NCBI GenBank assembly: GCA_050485685.1
Contig: JBJHBW010000007.1
Location: forward strand, 1-64,000
DNA: 64,000 nt
Reading direction: 5' to 3'
Source of the DNA: JBJHBP01 sp050485685
Lineage (GTDB): Bacteria; Pseudomonadota; Gammaproteobacteria; Steroidobacterales; Rariloculaceae
The notes under the pieces are model-generated. The model was not told the origin of the DNA and ran no database searches. It saw nothing but the letters and a program-made list of their open reading frames with translations. A program made the translations under genes and the position numbers. Positions 1 through 8,343 of this stretch are shown here, piece after piece (within the stretch, counting starts at the first letter, position 1; each line of letters opens with the position of its first letter).

Positions 1-870
1 GGCACATTGCTGCAATCGCTGCTGACGAACGATGACATTTCGGTGCCGCATGTGGAATGGCGTCTCGCCGCTCTGCCGGACAGTGACGACAGCCGCTATC
101 TTCATCATCTGCTGGCCGGGAACGATTTTCAGACCGGGTTACAGAACTACCGCGACCTGCGCTTTCTCGCTGACAACCTGAACGAATGGGCGCACAGCCT
201 TGCGGCATTCGACGAGATGCTTGAAACGCAGCGCCTGGCATTGGCCGAAAGAGCGCCACGCGTACACGCGGCCATGGAAACTGCCGATGCCGATGCCCTG
301 GACGCACGACGAACCGAGCTTGCGGATCAAGTGGCACAGATCGAGCGCGATCGGGACGTTGCAGCACTGGCAGATCGCGAGCAGGCCATGCAGTGGCAGG
401 AGCTTCAGGACATCGCCATGCGCCTGCAGCGTATGGCGGGTCATGCGGAGGCCGAACCTCTGGCGCAAAAGCATCGCGTGCTGCACGGCGTGCTGTACTG
501 GTCTCTGGACGCAGCTTACGAGGAGCGGCTGGCGCGTCTTCGGCAGGCACTGGACGACACCGGCAGCCAGACCGGCGAGGCCCTGATTCGCGCCGAACGC
601 GTACACGAGGCGCAGCAGCTGGCCCCGCAGCGTCTGGATGAATTCGCGGCCCGCATCGCAGCGCTGGCACCACGCATCGCCGAACTCCAGGCACGGGTAT
701 CGCGGCAGCTGGAGCGTCAGGGTGACTATCTGGCCATTCTGGCGACCGATGAACTGCTGGCACGCCGCGAGCGCCTTGCCAGCTATGCGCTGCAGGCAAG
801 ATTCGCCCTTGCGCAGATTCTTGACCGTGCTGCGGCTGAAGATGCAACGCTGTCGGAGGTGCGGCAATGA
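1..870 (+). CDS. Coiled-coil protein of the TPR/ExbB/AgmX operon, 5'-truncated by window edge
   Basis: The frame is open from base 1, so the N-terminus lies outside the window; the first usable codon, TTG at 7, is probably internal. The visible 289 residues are rich in Ala, Glu, Gln, Arg and Leu with heptad-like runs (LRQALDDTG, RIAALAPRIAELQARV), which suggests long alpha-helical coiled coils. There are no cysteines in motifs, no membrane segment and no catalytic signature. Its TGA overlaps the ATG of the next gene (ATGA at 867-870), so it belongs to the same translationally coupled operon as the TPR, ExbB, ExbD and AgmX-like genes. A periplasmic or cytoplasmic scaffold part of that machine is an inference. 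I do not recognise a named family. Confidence 0.75.
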   Translation, partial: GTLLQSLLTNDDISVPHVEWRLAALPDSDDSRYLHHLLAGNDFQTGLQNYRDLRFLADNLNEWAHSLAAFDEMLETQRLALAERAPRVHAAMETADADALDARRTELADQVAQIERDRDVAALADREQAMQWQELQDIAMRLQRMAGHAEAEPLAQKHRVLHGVLYWSLDAAYEERLARLRQALDDTGSQTGEALIRAERVHEAQQLAPQRLDEFAARIAALAPRIAELQARVSRQLERQGDYLAILATDELLARRERLASYALQARFALAQILDRAAAEDATLSEVRQ

Positions 871-3761
871 GCGCGGTGCCGCGCAGCCGACGCATCATTG
901 CCGACCGGGCCGAGGCCAGTCGTCGCTGCGATGACAGCCAGGTCGGTGCTCTGGTATGCGCGCTGGTCCTGTCAGGCACGGTCACGCTGACACTGCTGGC
1001 TGGCACCACCCTGGCGCAGACATCCGGAACGATCGGTTCTCTGCCGGCTGCAACAATAGACCTCGACACCACCAGTGCCGTGCCGGATGCGCGCCGTCGC
1101 GCCCGTGAGCACTATGCGGCCCTGCTGACCGCACCGGACGTTGACGCGGCACTCAGTGCCGAAGCACTGCGGCGTCTCGCCGATCTCATGCTTGAGATCG
1201 AGGAAGAGTCGCAATCGCTGGCCGGACAGGAACGACTCTCGGGCGATGACTATGAACGCGCGGTCGTGCTCTACCAGCGATGGCTCGATGAGCACCCGGC
1301 CCATCCGCGCAGTGACGAAGTGCTTTATCAACTCGCACGCGCTCATGAACTCGGTGCCGATGCGGAACTGGCGCTGTTGGCACTCAATGATCTTGTCGCA
1401 GACTGGCCGGCGTCACCACTGCTGGCTGAAGCGCATTTTCGCCGTGGCGAACTTCTCTTTTCGGAAAGACGCTTTGCCGATGCCGAGCATGCCTACGTTG
1501 CCGTGCTGGCCTCTCCCGGTGCCACGCCGTTCGAAAGGCAGGCACGTTACAAACTCGGTTGGTCGCTGTACCGCCAGTCCGAGTATGCGCGTGCACACGA
1601 GGCCTTTGCCGGGCTTCTGCAGCTGCTGCCACCGCCAGGCGATGGCACTGAACCCGCAGTGGGAAGTCGTGCAGAGCAGGAACTGATCGCCGACACCTTG
1701 CGCGTGATGGCGCTGGGGTTTGCCGCTGACGGCGGCCGCGAATCGCTCGACCTGGCACTGGCCGGATGGTCGCTGCCGGCATGGACCGGCCCGCTGTATC
1801 AGGCGCTGGGCGAACTGTATCTGGAACAGGAGCGTCATCACGACGCCCACGATGCCTTTACCGCTCTGGGCCGAACCGACCCGATGAATGCGATGGCGCC
1901 CGCACTCGCGTTGCGCGGCATCGATTCGCTGGAATCGGGTGGCTTCGCGGATGAGGTGCTGGCCGCACACGAACTGATGTACGAGCGCTATGCACCCGAT
2001 CAACCGTTCTGGCAGTTGCACGCGCCCGACCGTTACCCCGAGGTCATGGTGGGACTGCTTGCATCGGTCGGGATTCTGGCACGCCATCACCACGCCGCCG
2101 CGCAGCGTACCGGCGATGCCGCTCACCGCACACAGGCCATCAGATGGTATGACCGCCGTCTCACGCATTTCCCGCGTGACGGGGACGCCGCCGGAATGCA
2201 CTTTCTGATGGCCGAACTCCTGTTGGAAAGCGGCGAACGGGTGGCCGCTGCCGAGGCATTCGAAGCAACGGCCTATGAGTATCCCGCGCACGCACGAAGC
2301 GCAGAGGCAGGATATGCAGCCGTTGTCGCGCGGCGGCCGGACGTAGGCCCGGATTCGGCCAACGCGATACAGGTCACCGCCTATGTCAGGGGCGCACAGC
2401 GCTTCGCGACAACGTTCCCTGCGCACGAACACGCCACAGCAACGCTGGTCGATGCCGCTGAGATGGCGTATGCAGCGGCGTTGTTTGCAGAAGCGCTGGA
2501 TACCAGCACACGGGCGCTGGCAGCCGGACCCACGGTCGAACAGGCGCGCGTGCTCTGGCTGGTGGCCGGACACACTCACTTCGAGACGGGAGATGATGCT
2601 GATGCCGAACACGCCTACTGGCAGGCGTACAGGCTGACAGAAGCCGGGGTGACGACGTCGGGACCGACAGAACAGGGCCTGACCGACGAGACGGGTCGCC
2701 GGGCGCTGGAGCAACGACTGGCGTTCGTCATCCATCGTCAGGGCGAGGCGGCCCGCGAAGCCGGCGACTACCTGCTCGCAGTGTCGCACTTCAATCGTCT
2801 GGTTGAGCAGTTGCCCGGGTCCGCAGAAGCGCCGATTGCCCTGTTCGATGCGGCGATGGCATTGATTGTCCTTGACGAGCACCAGGCCGCGGCTCGGACG
2901 CTGCAACGCTTCCGTCTCGAGCATGCAGAGCACGAACTGGCTGAGCGCGTCGGCGAGAACCTGGCGTTCGCGTATGAGGCACTTGGCCGATGGTCCGAGG
3001 CTGCCGATGAATACACGCGTATGGCCGCAACGGCAGGCGACTCAGGTGAGGCGCGGGCGGCACGCTGGCGCGCTGCCGAACTTCATGCAAAGGCCGGTGA
3101 TCGCGCTGCCGAGCAGGCGACGCTGGAGCAGATCGTGGCGCTGCACCCGCATCCATTTGATGAAGCGCTGGAGGCAAGGGCTCGCCTGCTCTCACTCGCC
3201 ACGGAACGCGGCGACCGCCCGACGGAACTGCGGTGGGCGCAGGAACTGGTGACATTCGACGCGACGGGCCCGCGCACACCGCGCAGCCGCACGCTCGCCG
3301 CGCGCGCGTCACTGCAACTGGCCGAACCCTCTCGCGAACGCTTCAACGCCGTGATGCTCGTACACCCGCTCGCAGACTCACTGGCTCTGAAACGCCGCTA
3401 CATGGAAGAAGCCCTGACGGCCTATGCGGCTGCTGCTGACTATGGCATTGCCGAGGTGCTGACCGCGGCCACTTACGAGATTGCCGAGCTGTACCGCGAG
3501 CTGGCGCAGTCGCTGCTGACATCGCAGCGACCGGAAGATCTCGATGCACTGGCCGCCGAACAGTACGAACTGCTGCTTGAGGAACAGGCATTTCCTTTCG
3601 AGGAGCAGGCGATACAGATCCACGAAGCCAATGCGGCACGCGCTGCCGATGGCATCTACGACCAGTGGGTGAGCGCAAGCCTGGCGCGACTGGCGGAGTT
3701 GATGCCCGCACGCTGGGACAAGCAGGAGATGGGAGAAACCCTTGTTACGCGTATACATTGA
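867..3761 (+). CDS. Large TPR-repeat exported protein (964 aa) of an Agl-like envelope machine
   Basis: The ATG at 867 overlaps the upstream stop. The N-terminus has a charged stretch of about 28 residues, then a hydrophobic segment (about residues 29-48) ending in a signal-peptidase-like TLAQ, so most of the protein is predicted to be periplasmic. The rest is almost entirely alpha-helical tetratricopeptide-type repeats, with recognisable units such as DEVLYQLARAHELG, AEAHFRRGELLF and ARYKLGWSLYRQSEYARAHEAF. TPR scaffolds of this size accompany Agl/Glt gliding motors in Myxococcus (AglT and PglI are TPR proteins), and the downstream ExbB/ExbD/AgmX genes suggest a comparable role here. That role is inferred; the TPR architecture is seen directly. 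Confidence 0.85.
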   Translation: MSAVPRSRRIIADRAEASRRCDDSQVGALVCALVLSGTVTLTLLAGTTLAQTSGTIGSLPAATIDLDTTSAVPDARRRAREHYAALLTAPDVDAALSAEALRRLADLMLEIEEESQSLAGQERLSGDDYERAVVLYQRWLDEHPAHPRSDEVLYQLARAHELGADAELALLALNDLVADWPASPLLAEAHFRRGELLFSERRFADAEHAYVAVLASPGATPFERQARYKLGWSLYRQSEYARAHEAFAGLLQLLPPPGDGTEPAVGSRAEQELIADTLRVMALGFAADGGRESLDLALAGWSLPAWTGPLYQALGELYLEQERHHDAHDAFTALGRTDPMNAMAPALALRGIDSLESGGFADEVLAAHELMYERYAPDQPFWQLHAPDRYPEVMVGLLASVGILARHHHAAAQRTGDAAHRTQAIRWYDRRLTHFPRDGDAAGMHFLMAELLLESGERVAAAEAFEATAYEYPAHARSAEAGYAAVVARRPDVGPDSANAIQVTAYVRGAQRFATTFPAHEHATATLVDAAEMAYAAALFAEALDTSTRALAAGPTVEQARVLWLVAGHTHFETGDDADAEHAYWQAYRLTEAGVTTSGPTEQGLTDETGRRALEQRLAFVIHRQGEAAREAGDYLLAVSHFNRLVEQLPGSAEAPIALFDAAMALIVLDEHQAAARTLQRFRLEHAEHELAERVGENLAFAYEALGRWSEAADEYTRMAATAGDSGEARAARWRAAELHAKAGDRAAEQATLEQIVALHPHPFDEALEARARLLSLATERGDRPTELRWAQELVTFDATGPRTPRSRTLAARASLQLAEPSRERFNAVMLVHPLADSLALKRRYMEEALTAYAAAADYGIAEVLTAATYEIAELYRELAQSLLTSQRPEDLDALAAEQYELLLEEQAFPFEEQAIQIHEANAARAADGIYDQWVSASLARLAELMPARWDKQEMGETLVTRIH

Positions 3762-4479
3762 AATCGCAACGCAGCGGCGGCAGCTGCCGTTTGCCGGTCT
3801 GCTGCTGCTCGTGCTCGCGGGCGCGGGCGCAGTTGGATGTGCCGGTACACCGACCTCGAACGCAGGGGCGGCAGGAACGTCGGACGCAACCAGTCTGGCC
3901 ACCACCCGGGGCACTGCCGCGACGGTGCCCGGCGACGTGCAGGCGCTGCACGAACGGGGTCTTGCGGCGCTCGCCGCCGGCGAACTCGAGGCCGCGCGAA
4001 GTGCCTTCGACGCCGCCTTGAACCGGATACCCGACCTCCCCGGTCCGGCCGTGAATCTTGCCATCATCGCGCAACAGCAAGGCGATGCCGACGCGGCAAT
4101 GGCCATGCTGGACAGCGTCATCGCGCGCTCGCCTGAATTTGCACCCGCTCACCATCAGCGCGGACTTCTGCTGCGCGAACGGGGTGAGTTTCTCGCCGCT
4201 GACGAGGCCTATGCCCGGGCGATCGCCCTCGATCCCGGATACCTGACAGCGCATTTCAATCGCGCGGTACTGAACGATCTGTTCCTCGCACGGCCGGAAA
4301 TCGCGCTCCGGCACTTCACGCGCTACCAGGATCTGGTTGCAGAGATGGCCGAGGCCGCCGGTGCGAATGCTGATTCGGCCGGCGACATGACGCCTGCTGA
4401 GGATCCGCGGGTGGCACGCTGGATCGTCGAACTCAATCGCCGTGTCGAACGCAGCGCGCAGGCGGGAGGCGCAAGATGA
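3742..4479 (+). CDS. TPR lipoprotein
   Basis: The proposed start is TTG at 3742, overlapping the previous gene by 20 bases, with a purine-rich AGGAGATGGGAGA stretch just upstream acting as ribosome binding site. The N-terminus has a signal peptide with a lipobox-like VGC (Cys about residue 33) followed by a low-complexity Ala/Thr/Gly linker, so the protein is probably lipid-anchored. Three TPR-like units follow, for example HERGLAALAAGELEAARSAF and HHQRGLLLRERGEFLAADEAY, resembling pilotin-type or Tgl/PilF-like TPR lipoproteins. It lies in the middle of the operon and overlaps the next gene by ATGA. It may help assemble outer-membrane parts of the machine (inference). Confidence 0.8.
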   Translation: MLRVYIEIATQRRQLPFAGLLLLVLAGAGAVGCAGTPTSNAGAAGTSDATSLATTRGTAATVPGDVQALHERGLAALAAGELEAARSAFDAALNRIPDLPGPAVNLAIIAQQQGDADAAMAMLDSVIARSPEFAPAHHQRGLLLRERGEFLAADEAYARAIALDPGYLTAHFNRAVLNDLFLARPEIALRHFTRYQDLVAEMAEAAGANADSAGDMTPAEDPRVARWIVELNRRVERSAQAGGAR

Positions 4480-4868
4480 ATCGCTCCACATGGCGCTGGC
4501 CGACAACGTCGGATGCTCGTCGAACCTCAACCGCGATCCTGCTGCTGGGCCTGATGCTTGGCGTGATTTCCCATGCGTCAGCTGACGACGCGACCGCACC
4601 ATCGGTGCCGGGCAATCCGGAGGTCATCGAGTTGGACGCCACGACCATCTCCGGTCACCGCGAACTGCCGCGCGTCATGCACGTGGTTCCGTGGAAACGT
4701 GCCTTGCCGGCTGAACTGCATGGCCGCCCCATCAATTCACTGCTCGACGACGTACTGGCACCGGTGGACCGGGACGAGTTTCGTCGTCAGCTTCGTTATC
4801 ACAACGCGCTTGAAGAGAGCGCTTCAATGAACCACTCAGACAATCCTTCACGGAATCCGGGAGACTGA
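4476..4868 (+). CDS. Small exported protein of unknown function in the ExbB/ExbD operon
   Basis: 130 residues starting at the ATGA overlap with the TPR lipoprotein gene. It has a long, positively charged N-terminal region, a hydrophobic stretch (about 20-34) and a likely signal-peptidase site near SHASA, so it is predicted to be exported. The mature part contains the segments TISGHRELPRVMHVVPWKRA and DEFRRQLRYHNALE, which look conserved rather than random, but I cannot assign a family. It ends 2 bases before the ExbB-like gene. Position and coupling suggest a dedicated accessory of the channel complex. Confidence 0.75.
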   Translation: MNRSTWRWPTTSDARRTSTAILLLGLMLGVISHASADDATAPSVPGNPEVIELDATTISGHRELPRVMHVVPWKRALPAELHGRPINSLLDDVLAPVDRDEFRRQLRYHNALEESASMNHSDNPSRNPGD

Positions 4869-4870
4869 CC

Positions 4871-5569
4871 ATGGATGCATACACCGCAATCGTGCGGTTC
4901 TTTCAGGACGGCGGGCCTTTCATGTACCCGATCGTCATCGTACTGGCGCTGGGTCTGGCCATTGCCATCGAACGCTGGGTTTACCTTCAGTCGGTGGTGG
5001 TCAGCAATCGCAGCATCTGGAAACGCATCGTGCCGCTGCTCAAGGCCGGCAAGTACAACGCCGCGCTTAACGAAGCCGGCAGTTCGAAAGCGGCCATAGC
5101 CAGCGTGCTGCACTACGGACTGAGCCGTGTCTCCACCGCAAGGCGCCGCGACGACATCGAGAAGGCGATGGAAGAGAGTCTTATGGAAGTGCTGCCCCGG
5201 CTTGAGAAGCGCACGCATTATCTCGCGACGTTCGCGAACATCGCCACCCTGCTCGGCCTGCTGGGCACCATCATCGGACTGATACGCGCATTCACGGCCG
5301 TGGCCGGTGCGAATCCGGCCGATAAGGCAGACCTGCTGTCCGCCAGCATATCTGTGGCGATGAACACCACGGCTTTCGGTCTGATGGTAGCGATACCGTT
5401 GCTGCTGGTGCATACGCTGCTCCAGACCAAGACCACAGAGATCATTGACTCGCTGGAAATGGCGTCGGTGAAATTTCTGAACACCGTGACGGATCGGCCT
5501 GCAGGGGCCAGCGCCCCAGCACCCGGCCAGGCCGGCCCCGCGGGGGCACCTGCGGTGGCGCCGGCATGA
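4871..5569 (+). CDS. MotA/TolQ/ExbB family proton channel protein
   Basis: 232 residues, the usual size for ExbB/TolQ. There is a first membrane segment at about 17-36 (MYPIVIVLALGLAIAIERW), a cytoplasmic loop, then two further segments beginning with the family hallmark ATLLGLLGTIIGLIRAF (about 122-138) and MNTTAFGLMVAIPLLLVH (about 162-179). The C-terminus is Ala/Pro-rich. ExbB/TolQ/AglR proteins form the pentameric ring that couples proton flow to movement of an ExbD/TolR dimer. The two ExbD-like genes directly downstream supply that partner; the start of the first overlaps this stop. Not obviously TolQ, because no tolA, tolB or pal lies nearby. Confidence 0.92.
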   Translation: MDAYTAIVRFFQDGGPFMYPIVIVLALGLAIAIERWVYLQSVVVSNRSIWKRIVPLLKAGKYNAALNEAGSSKAAIASVLHYGLSRVSTARRRDDIEKAMEESLMEVLPRLEKRTHYLATFANIATLLGLLGTIIGLIRAFTAVAGANPADKADLLSASISVAMNTTAFGLMVAIPLLLVHTLLQTKTTEIIDSLEMASVKFLNTVTDRPAGASAPAPGQAGPAGAPAVAPA

Positions 5570-6066
5570 AGTCGCGCCGCCTGAGGGCGCGACGGGCGCG
5601 CGATCCGGCAGAACTCAATATCACCGCCTTCCTTAATCTGATGGTGGTGCTGGTGCCATTCCTGCTGATCACGGCGGTGTTCTCCCGCATTGCCGTGCTC
5701 GAACTGAACCTGCCGGCAGGCGAAGGCGGCGAGCCGGACGAACCACCGCCTCTGGCGCTGGAAGTGGTTGTGCGCGAGCACGTGATCGAGGTGGCGGACC
5801 GTCAACGCGGACTGCTCACACGTATCACGACCGGCGATCACGGCCATGACCTTCAGGCACTCGCTGCGTATCTCGTCGAAGTGAAGCGGCGGCATCCGCA
5901 GACTGACGACGTAACCCTGCTGCTCGAACCGGATGTGCTGTACGACACGCTGGTACAGGTCATGGATACCATCCGTGTGCAGCCGCCATCCGCTGCTGAT
6001 GGGCTGGCTCGCACCGATCTGTTCCCGGTGATCTCCATCGGCGACGCACCGCATGACGGTGTATAG
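5566..6066 (+). CDS. ExbD/TolR-like protein lacking the usual membrane aspartate
   Basis: 166 residues with a basic N-terminus, one membrane segment (about 19-38, AFLNLMVVLVPFLLITAVFS) and a periplasmic domain, the ExbD/TolR plan. In ExbD, TolR and AglQ/AglS the membrane helix normally begins with an Asp that takes part in proton transfer (pattern VD-M or MD). Here the equivalent position is Asn24 (FLNLM). The neighbouring paralogue keeps its Asp, so the pair may be functionally asymmetric. It is coupled to the ExbB-like gene by an ATGA overlap. Biopolymer-transport coupling is a family inference. Confidence 0.85.
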   Translation: MKSRRLRARRARDPAELNITAFLNLMVVLVPFLLITAVFSRIAVLELNLPAGEGGEPDEPPPLALEVVVREHVIEVADRQRGLLTRITTGDHGHDLQALAAYLVEVKRRHPQTDDVTLLLEPDVLYDTLVQVMDTIRVQPPSAADGLARTDLFPVISIGDAPHDGV

Positions 6067-6078
6067 GGCAGCAACGTC

Positions 6079-6594
6079 ATGCTGAAACTCAATCGTGTTG
6101 AACGCATGCGCCGACATCATCGCCGTCACGGCGGCCGCGGCGGCCTGAATCTGGTGTCACTGATGGACATCTTCACGATTCTGGTGTTCTTCCTTCTCGT
6201 GAACTCCGGTGACGTGGACAGGCTGCCTGGTGGACGCGACCTGGCGCTGCCGGAGTCAATCGCCGAAACGCCGGCGCGCGAAACCGTGATCGTGACGGTA
6301 ACCCACGACGATATCCTGCTGCAGGGCCGGCGAGTTGCCAGCGTCGCCGACGTGATGGCGTCCGGGCAGACACTGATTCCCGAACTCGTGGATTCGCTGC
6401 AGCGGCTCGCCGCGCAGACGCTGAGGCCAGGCGTCAGCGATGACGGGACTCAGCCGAGCGAAGTCACCATCATGGGTGATCGCGAGCTGCCATACAGTCT
6501 GCTGCGACTGGTCATGGCCAGCAGCACCGAAGCCAATTACACGCATGTGTCGCTGGCGGTCGCGCAGCGCACCGCGATGGCGTCCGTGGAGTAG
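6079..6594 (+). CDS. ExbD/TolR-like biopolymer transport protein
   Basis: 171 residues: a His/Arg-rich cytoplasmic tail, a membrane helix containing LVSLMDIFTILVFFLLVNS with the conserved Asp30, then a periplasmic domain whose pattern (DRELPYSLLRLVMASSTEAN) matches the ExbD C-terminal fold. In this family the Asp carries protons through the ExbB ring. Twelve bases separate it from the first ExbD-like gene. Two ExbD paralogues next to one ExbB is the arrangement of the Myxococcus AglR-AglQ-AglS motor and of several Exb variants. Confidence 0.88.
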   Translation: MLKLNRVERMRRHHRRHGGRGGLNLVSLMDIFTILVFFLLVNSGDVDRLPGGRDLALPESIAETPARETVIVTVTHDDILLQGRRVASVADVMASGQTLIPELVDSLQRLAAQTLRPGVSDDGTQPSEVTIMGDRELPYSLLRLVMASSTEANYTHVSLAVAQRTAMASVE

Positions 6595-6598
6595 CGCC

Positions 6599-7627
6599 AT
6601 GAGTGCATCGATGCAGACTCTTCAATGGCGCAGTTTCGATCTGCCATGGACCGGATCGCCGGAACAGGAACAGCGTTTCTGGCGTCTGCTTCGCAAGGTG
6701 ATGCTCTGGATGCTGCCTTTGTGCGTGCTGATGCCGCTGCTGCCGGTACCCGAACGGGCACCGTTCGAGATTGAGCAGCCGCCTGAGCGCATTGCGCGCA
6801 TGCTTATGGAGGAGCGGCACGCTCCGCCTCCGCCGCCCCCACCGGTGCAGGAGATTCCGCGCGAGGAGGCACCAGCTCAGCCTCTGCCCGAGCCCGTGGT
6901 CCAGACCCCCCCGGTACCGATGCCGGTGCCTGATCCTGTACCCGCACCCGTGCCGGTGCCCGAATCCGCGCCGGCTCCTGTCGCCGAGACACCGCCGCCA
7001 CAGCCTGCCGTGGCCGAAGCGCGTGAACGCGCCGCCAGCGCCGGACTGCTGCCGCTGGCAGATGCACTGGCGGATCTGCGCACCAGTTCAGCCGCCGCCA
7101 GCGTGACGTCAGCAGCGGTGAGATCGGAGACAGCGGACACCGCGGTGGCAGTGGAACGCGCAATGGTTACTTCGCGCGCAGGACAGGCCAGCGGTGGTGT
7201 TGTGACTGCAGAACTCAGTCGCGACACCGGAGGCTCCGGACTCGCCGGGCGCGAGAGCACGCGCGTTGACGCTCCGGTGGCTGGCGCAACGGGTGATGCC
7301 GAAGCCGCGCAAACCACCGCTGCAGCCGCGCGCGGCGCCTCACGCAGCCGCGAGGAAATCGAGCAGGTTTTCGACCGCAACCGCGGCGCGATCTATGCCA
7401 TCTACAACCGTGCGCTGCGCGAGGACCCCACGCTGCAGGGCAAGCTGCTGCTGCGCCTGACCATCGCGCCGGACGGCTCAGTGACTGACTGCGAAGTGCT
7501 GGAAAGCGAACTGAACGATCCGGAGCTGGAACGACGCCTGGTGCAGCGCATACTGCTGTTTCAGTTCGAAGCGAAGGACGTGGCGCCGGTAACGACGACA
7601 AAGCCTATTGAGTTCTTTCCTGCCTGA
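6599..7627 (+). CDS. TonB-like, proline-rich protein with AgmX/PglI-type C-terminal domain
   Basis: The start is set at ATG 6599 (MSASMQTLQWRSFDLPW), 4 bases after the ExbD stop; the longer open frame upstream lies inside that gene. Of 342 residues, a membrane helix covers about 33-50, a Pro/Val/Ala-rich spacer about 76-145, and an Ala/Thr/Ser-rich linker follows. The last about 95 residues (SREEIEQVFDRNRGAIYAIY, then LRLTIAPDGSVTDCEVLES) match the C-terminal domain shared by AgmX, PglI and other myxobacterial gliding proteins, related to the TonB C-terminal fold. The layout is that of an energy transducer linking an ExbB/ExbD motor to periplasmic or outer-membrane targets. It is the last gene of the operon. 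Confidence 0.85.
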   Translation: MSASMQTLQWRSFDLPWTGSPEQEQRFWRLLRKVMLWMLPLCVLMPLLPVPERAPFEIEQPPERIARMLMEERHAPPPPPPPVQEIPREEAPAQPLPEPVVQTPPVPMPVPDPVPAPVPVPESAPAPVAETPPPQPAVAEARERAASAGLLPLADALADLRTSSAAASVTSAAVRSETADTAVAVERAMVTSRAGQASGGVVTAELSRDTGGSGLAGRESTRVDAPVAGATGDAEAAQTTAAAARGASRSREEIEQVFDRNRGAIYAIYNRALREDPTLQGKLLLRLTIAPDGSVTDCEVLESELNDPELERRLVQRILLFQFEAKDVAPVTTTKPIEFFPA

Positions 7628-7641
7628 GGCGGATACAGACG

Positions 7642-8319
7642 CTACCAGGGCAACACCGTCCCGTTCGCATGCCAGAACGTGCCGGTAGTCTCGAGATCCA
7701 GCGCGTCGATGCGTTCGATCAGATTCGCGGCGGCCTGCTCCGGTTCGACGTCACCGTGCCGCGAGGTCATTTCGGTGCGTACGTAGCCGGGGTGCAGGAC
7801 CGCGACAGCCACACCGCGGGGTTTCAGATCCACAGCCAGTGACTGCGCTGCCGCGTTGAGCGCGGCCTTGGACATGCGGTAGCCGTAGCGACCGCCTGAC
7901 GTATTGTCGGCAATGGAGCCCATGCGGCTGGTCATGATCGCGACCCTGGCCCCGCGTTCGAGCCGGTTGCTGAACGCGTGCACGGTCAGCAACGCGCCCA
8001 GCGCGTTGACTTCGAACTGACGGCGGATGCGATCCGCTGCGGCCGGCTCGCTCAGGGACTCGAACGGCTCATCGGTCAGCAGGCCGGCATTGGCGATGAG
8101 CACGTCCACGGGCGTGCCGACTTTTTCGGCAGCGGCCCTCAGCGAATCAGGGGAAGTGACGTCCACACCTTCAAGCACCTGCGCGCCGGTGGCTTCCAGC
8201 TCCAGGCTGGGATGCCGGCATAGCGCGGTGACATGCGCGCCGCGGGCGCGATAGTGCTGCGTGAACGCAAGGCCTATGCCGCGATTGGCGCCGGTGATTA
8301 CGATGGCAGGCGTCTTCAT
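7642..8319 (-). CDS. Short-chain dehydrogenase/reductase (SDR)
   Basis: 225 residues from the ATG at 8317-8319; the longer open frame upstream lacks SDR similarity. Classical SDR motifs are present: TGANRGIG for the NAD(P) pyrophosphate (residues 9-16), NAG (77-79), catalytic Ser about 131 and YRMSK with Tyr147 and Lys151. The LHPGYVRTEM segment also fits. The short length and sequence style resemble C-factor/CsgA-like SDRs. The substrate is unknown. It converges with the AgmX-like gene (14-base gap) and diverges from the nuclease-like gene (24-base gap). Confidence 0.92.
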   Translation of the reverse strand: MKTPAIVITGANRGIGLAFTQHYRARGAHVTALCRHPSLELEATGAQVLEGVDVTSPDSLRAAAEKVGTPVDVLIANAGLLTDEPFESLSEPAAADRIRRQFEVNALGALLTVHAFSNRLERGARVAIMTSRMGSIADNTSGGRYGYRMSKAALNAAAQSLAVDLKPRGVAVAVLHPGYVRTEMTSRHGDVEPEQAAANLIERIDALDLETTGTFWHANGTVLPW

Positions 8320-8343
8320 AATTCTCGGATCCACATATGCATC

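Noticed and set aside
1413..2933. 506-codon minus-strand frame inside the large TPR gene
   Set aside because: Opposes a clear TPR protein in an overlapped operon; Arg/Cys/Gly-rich with no motif.
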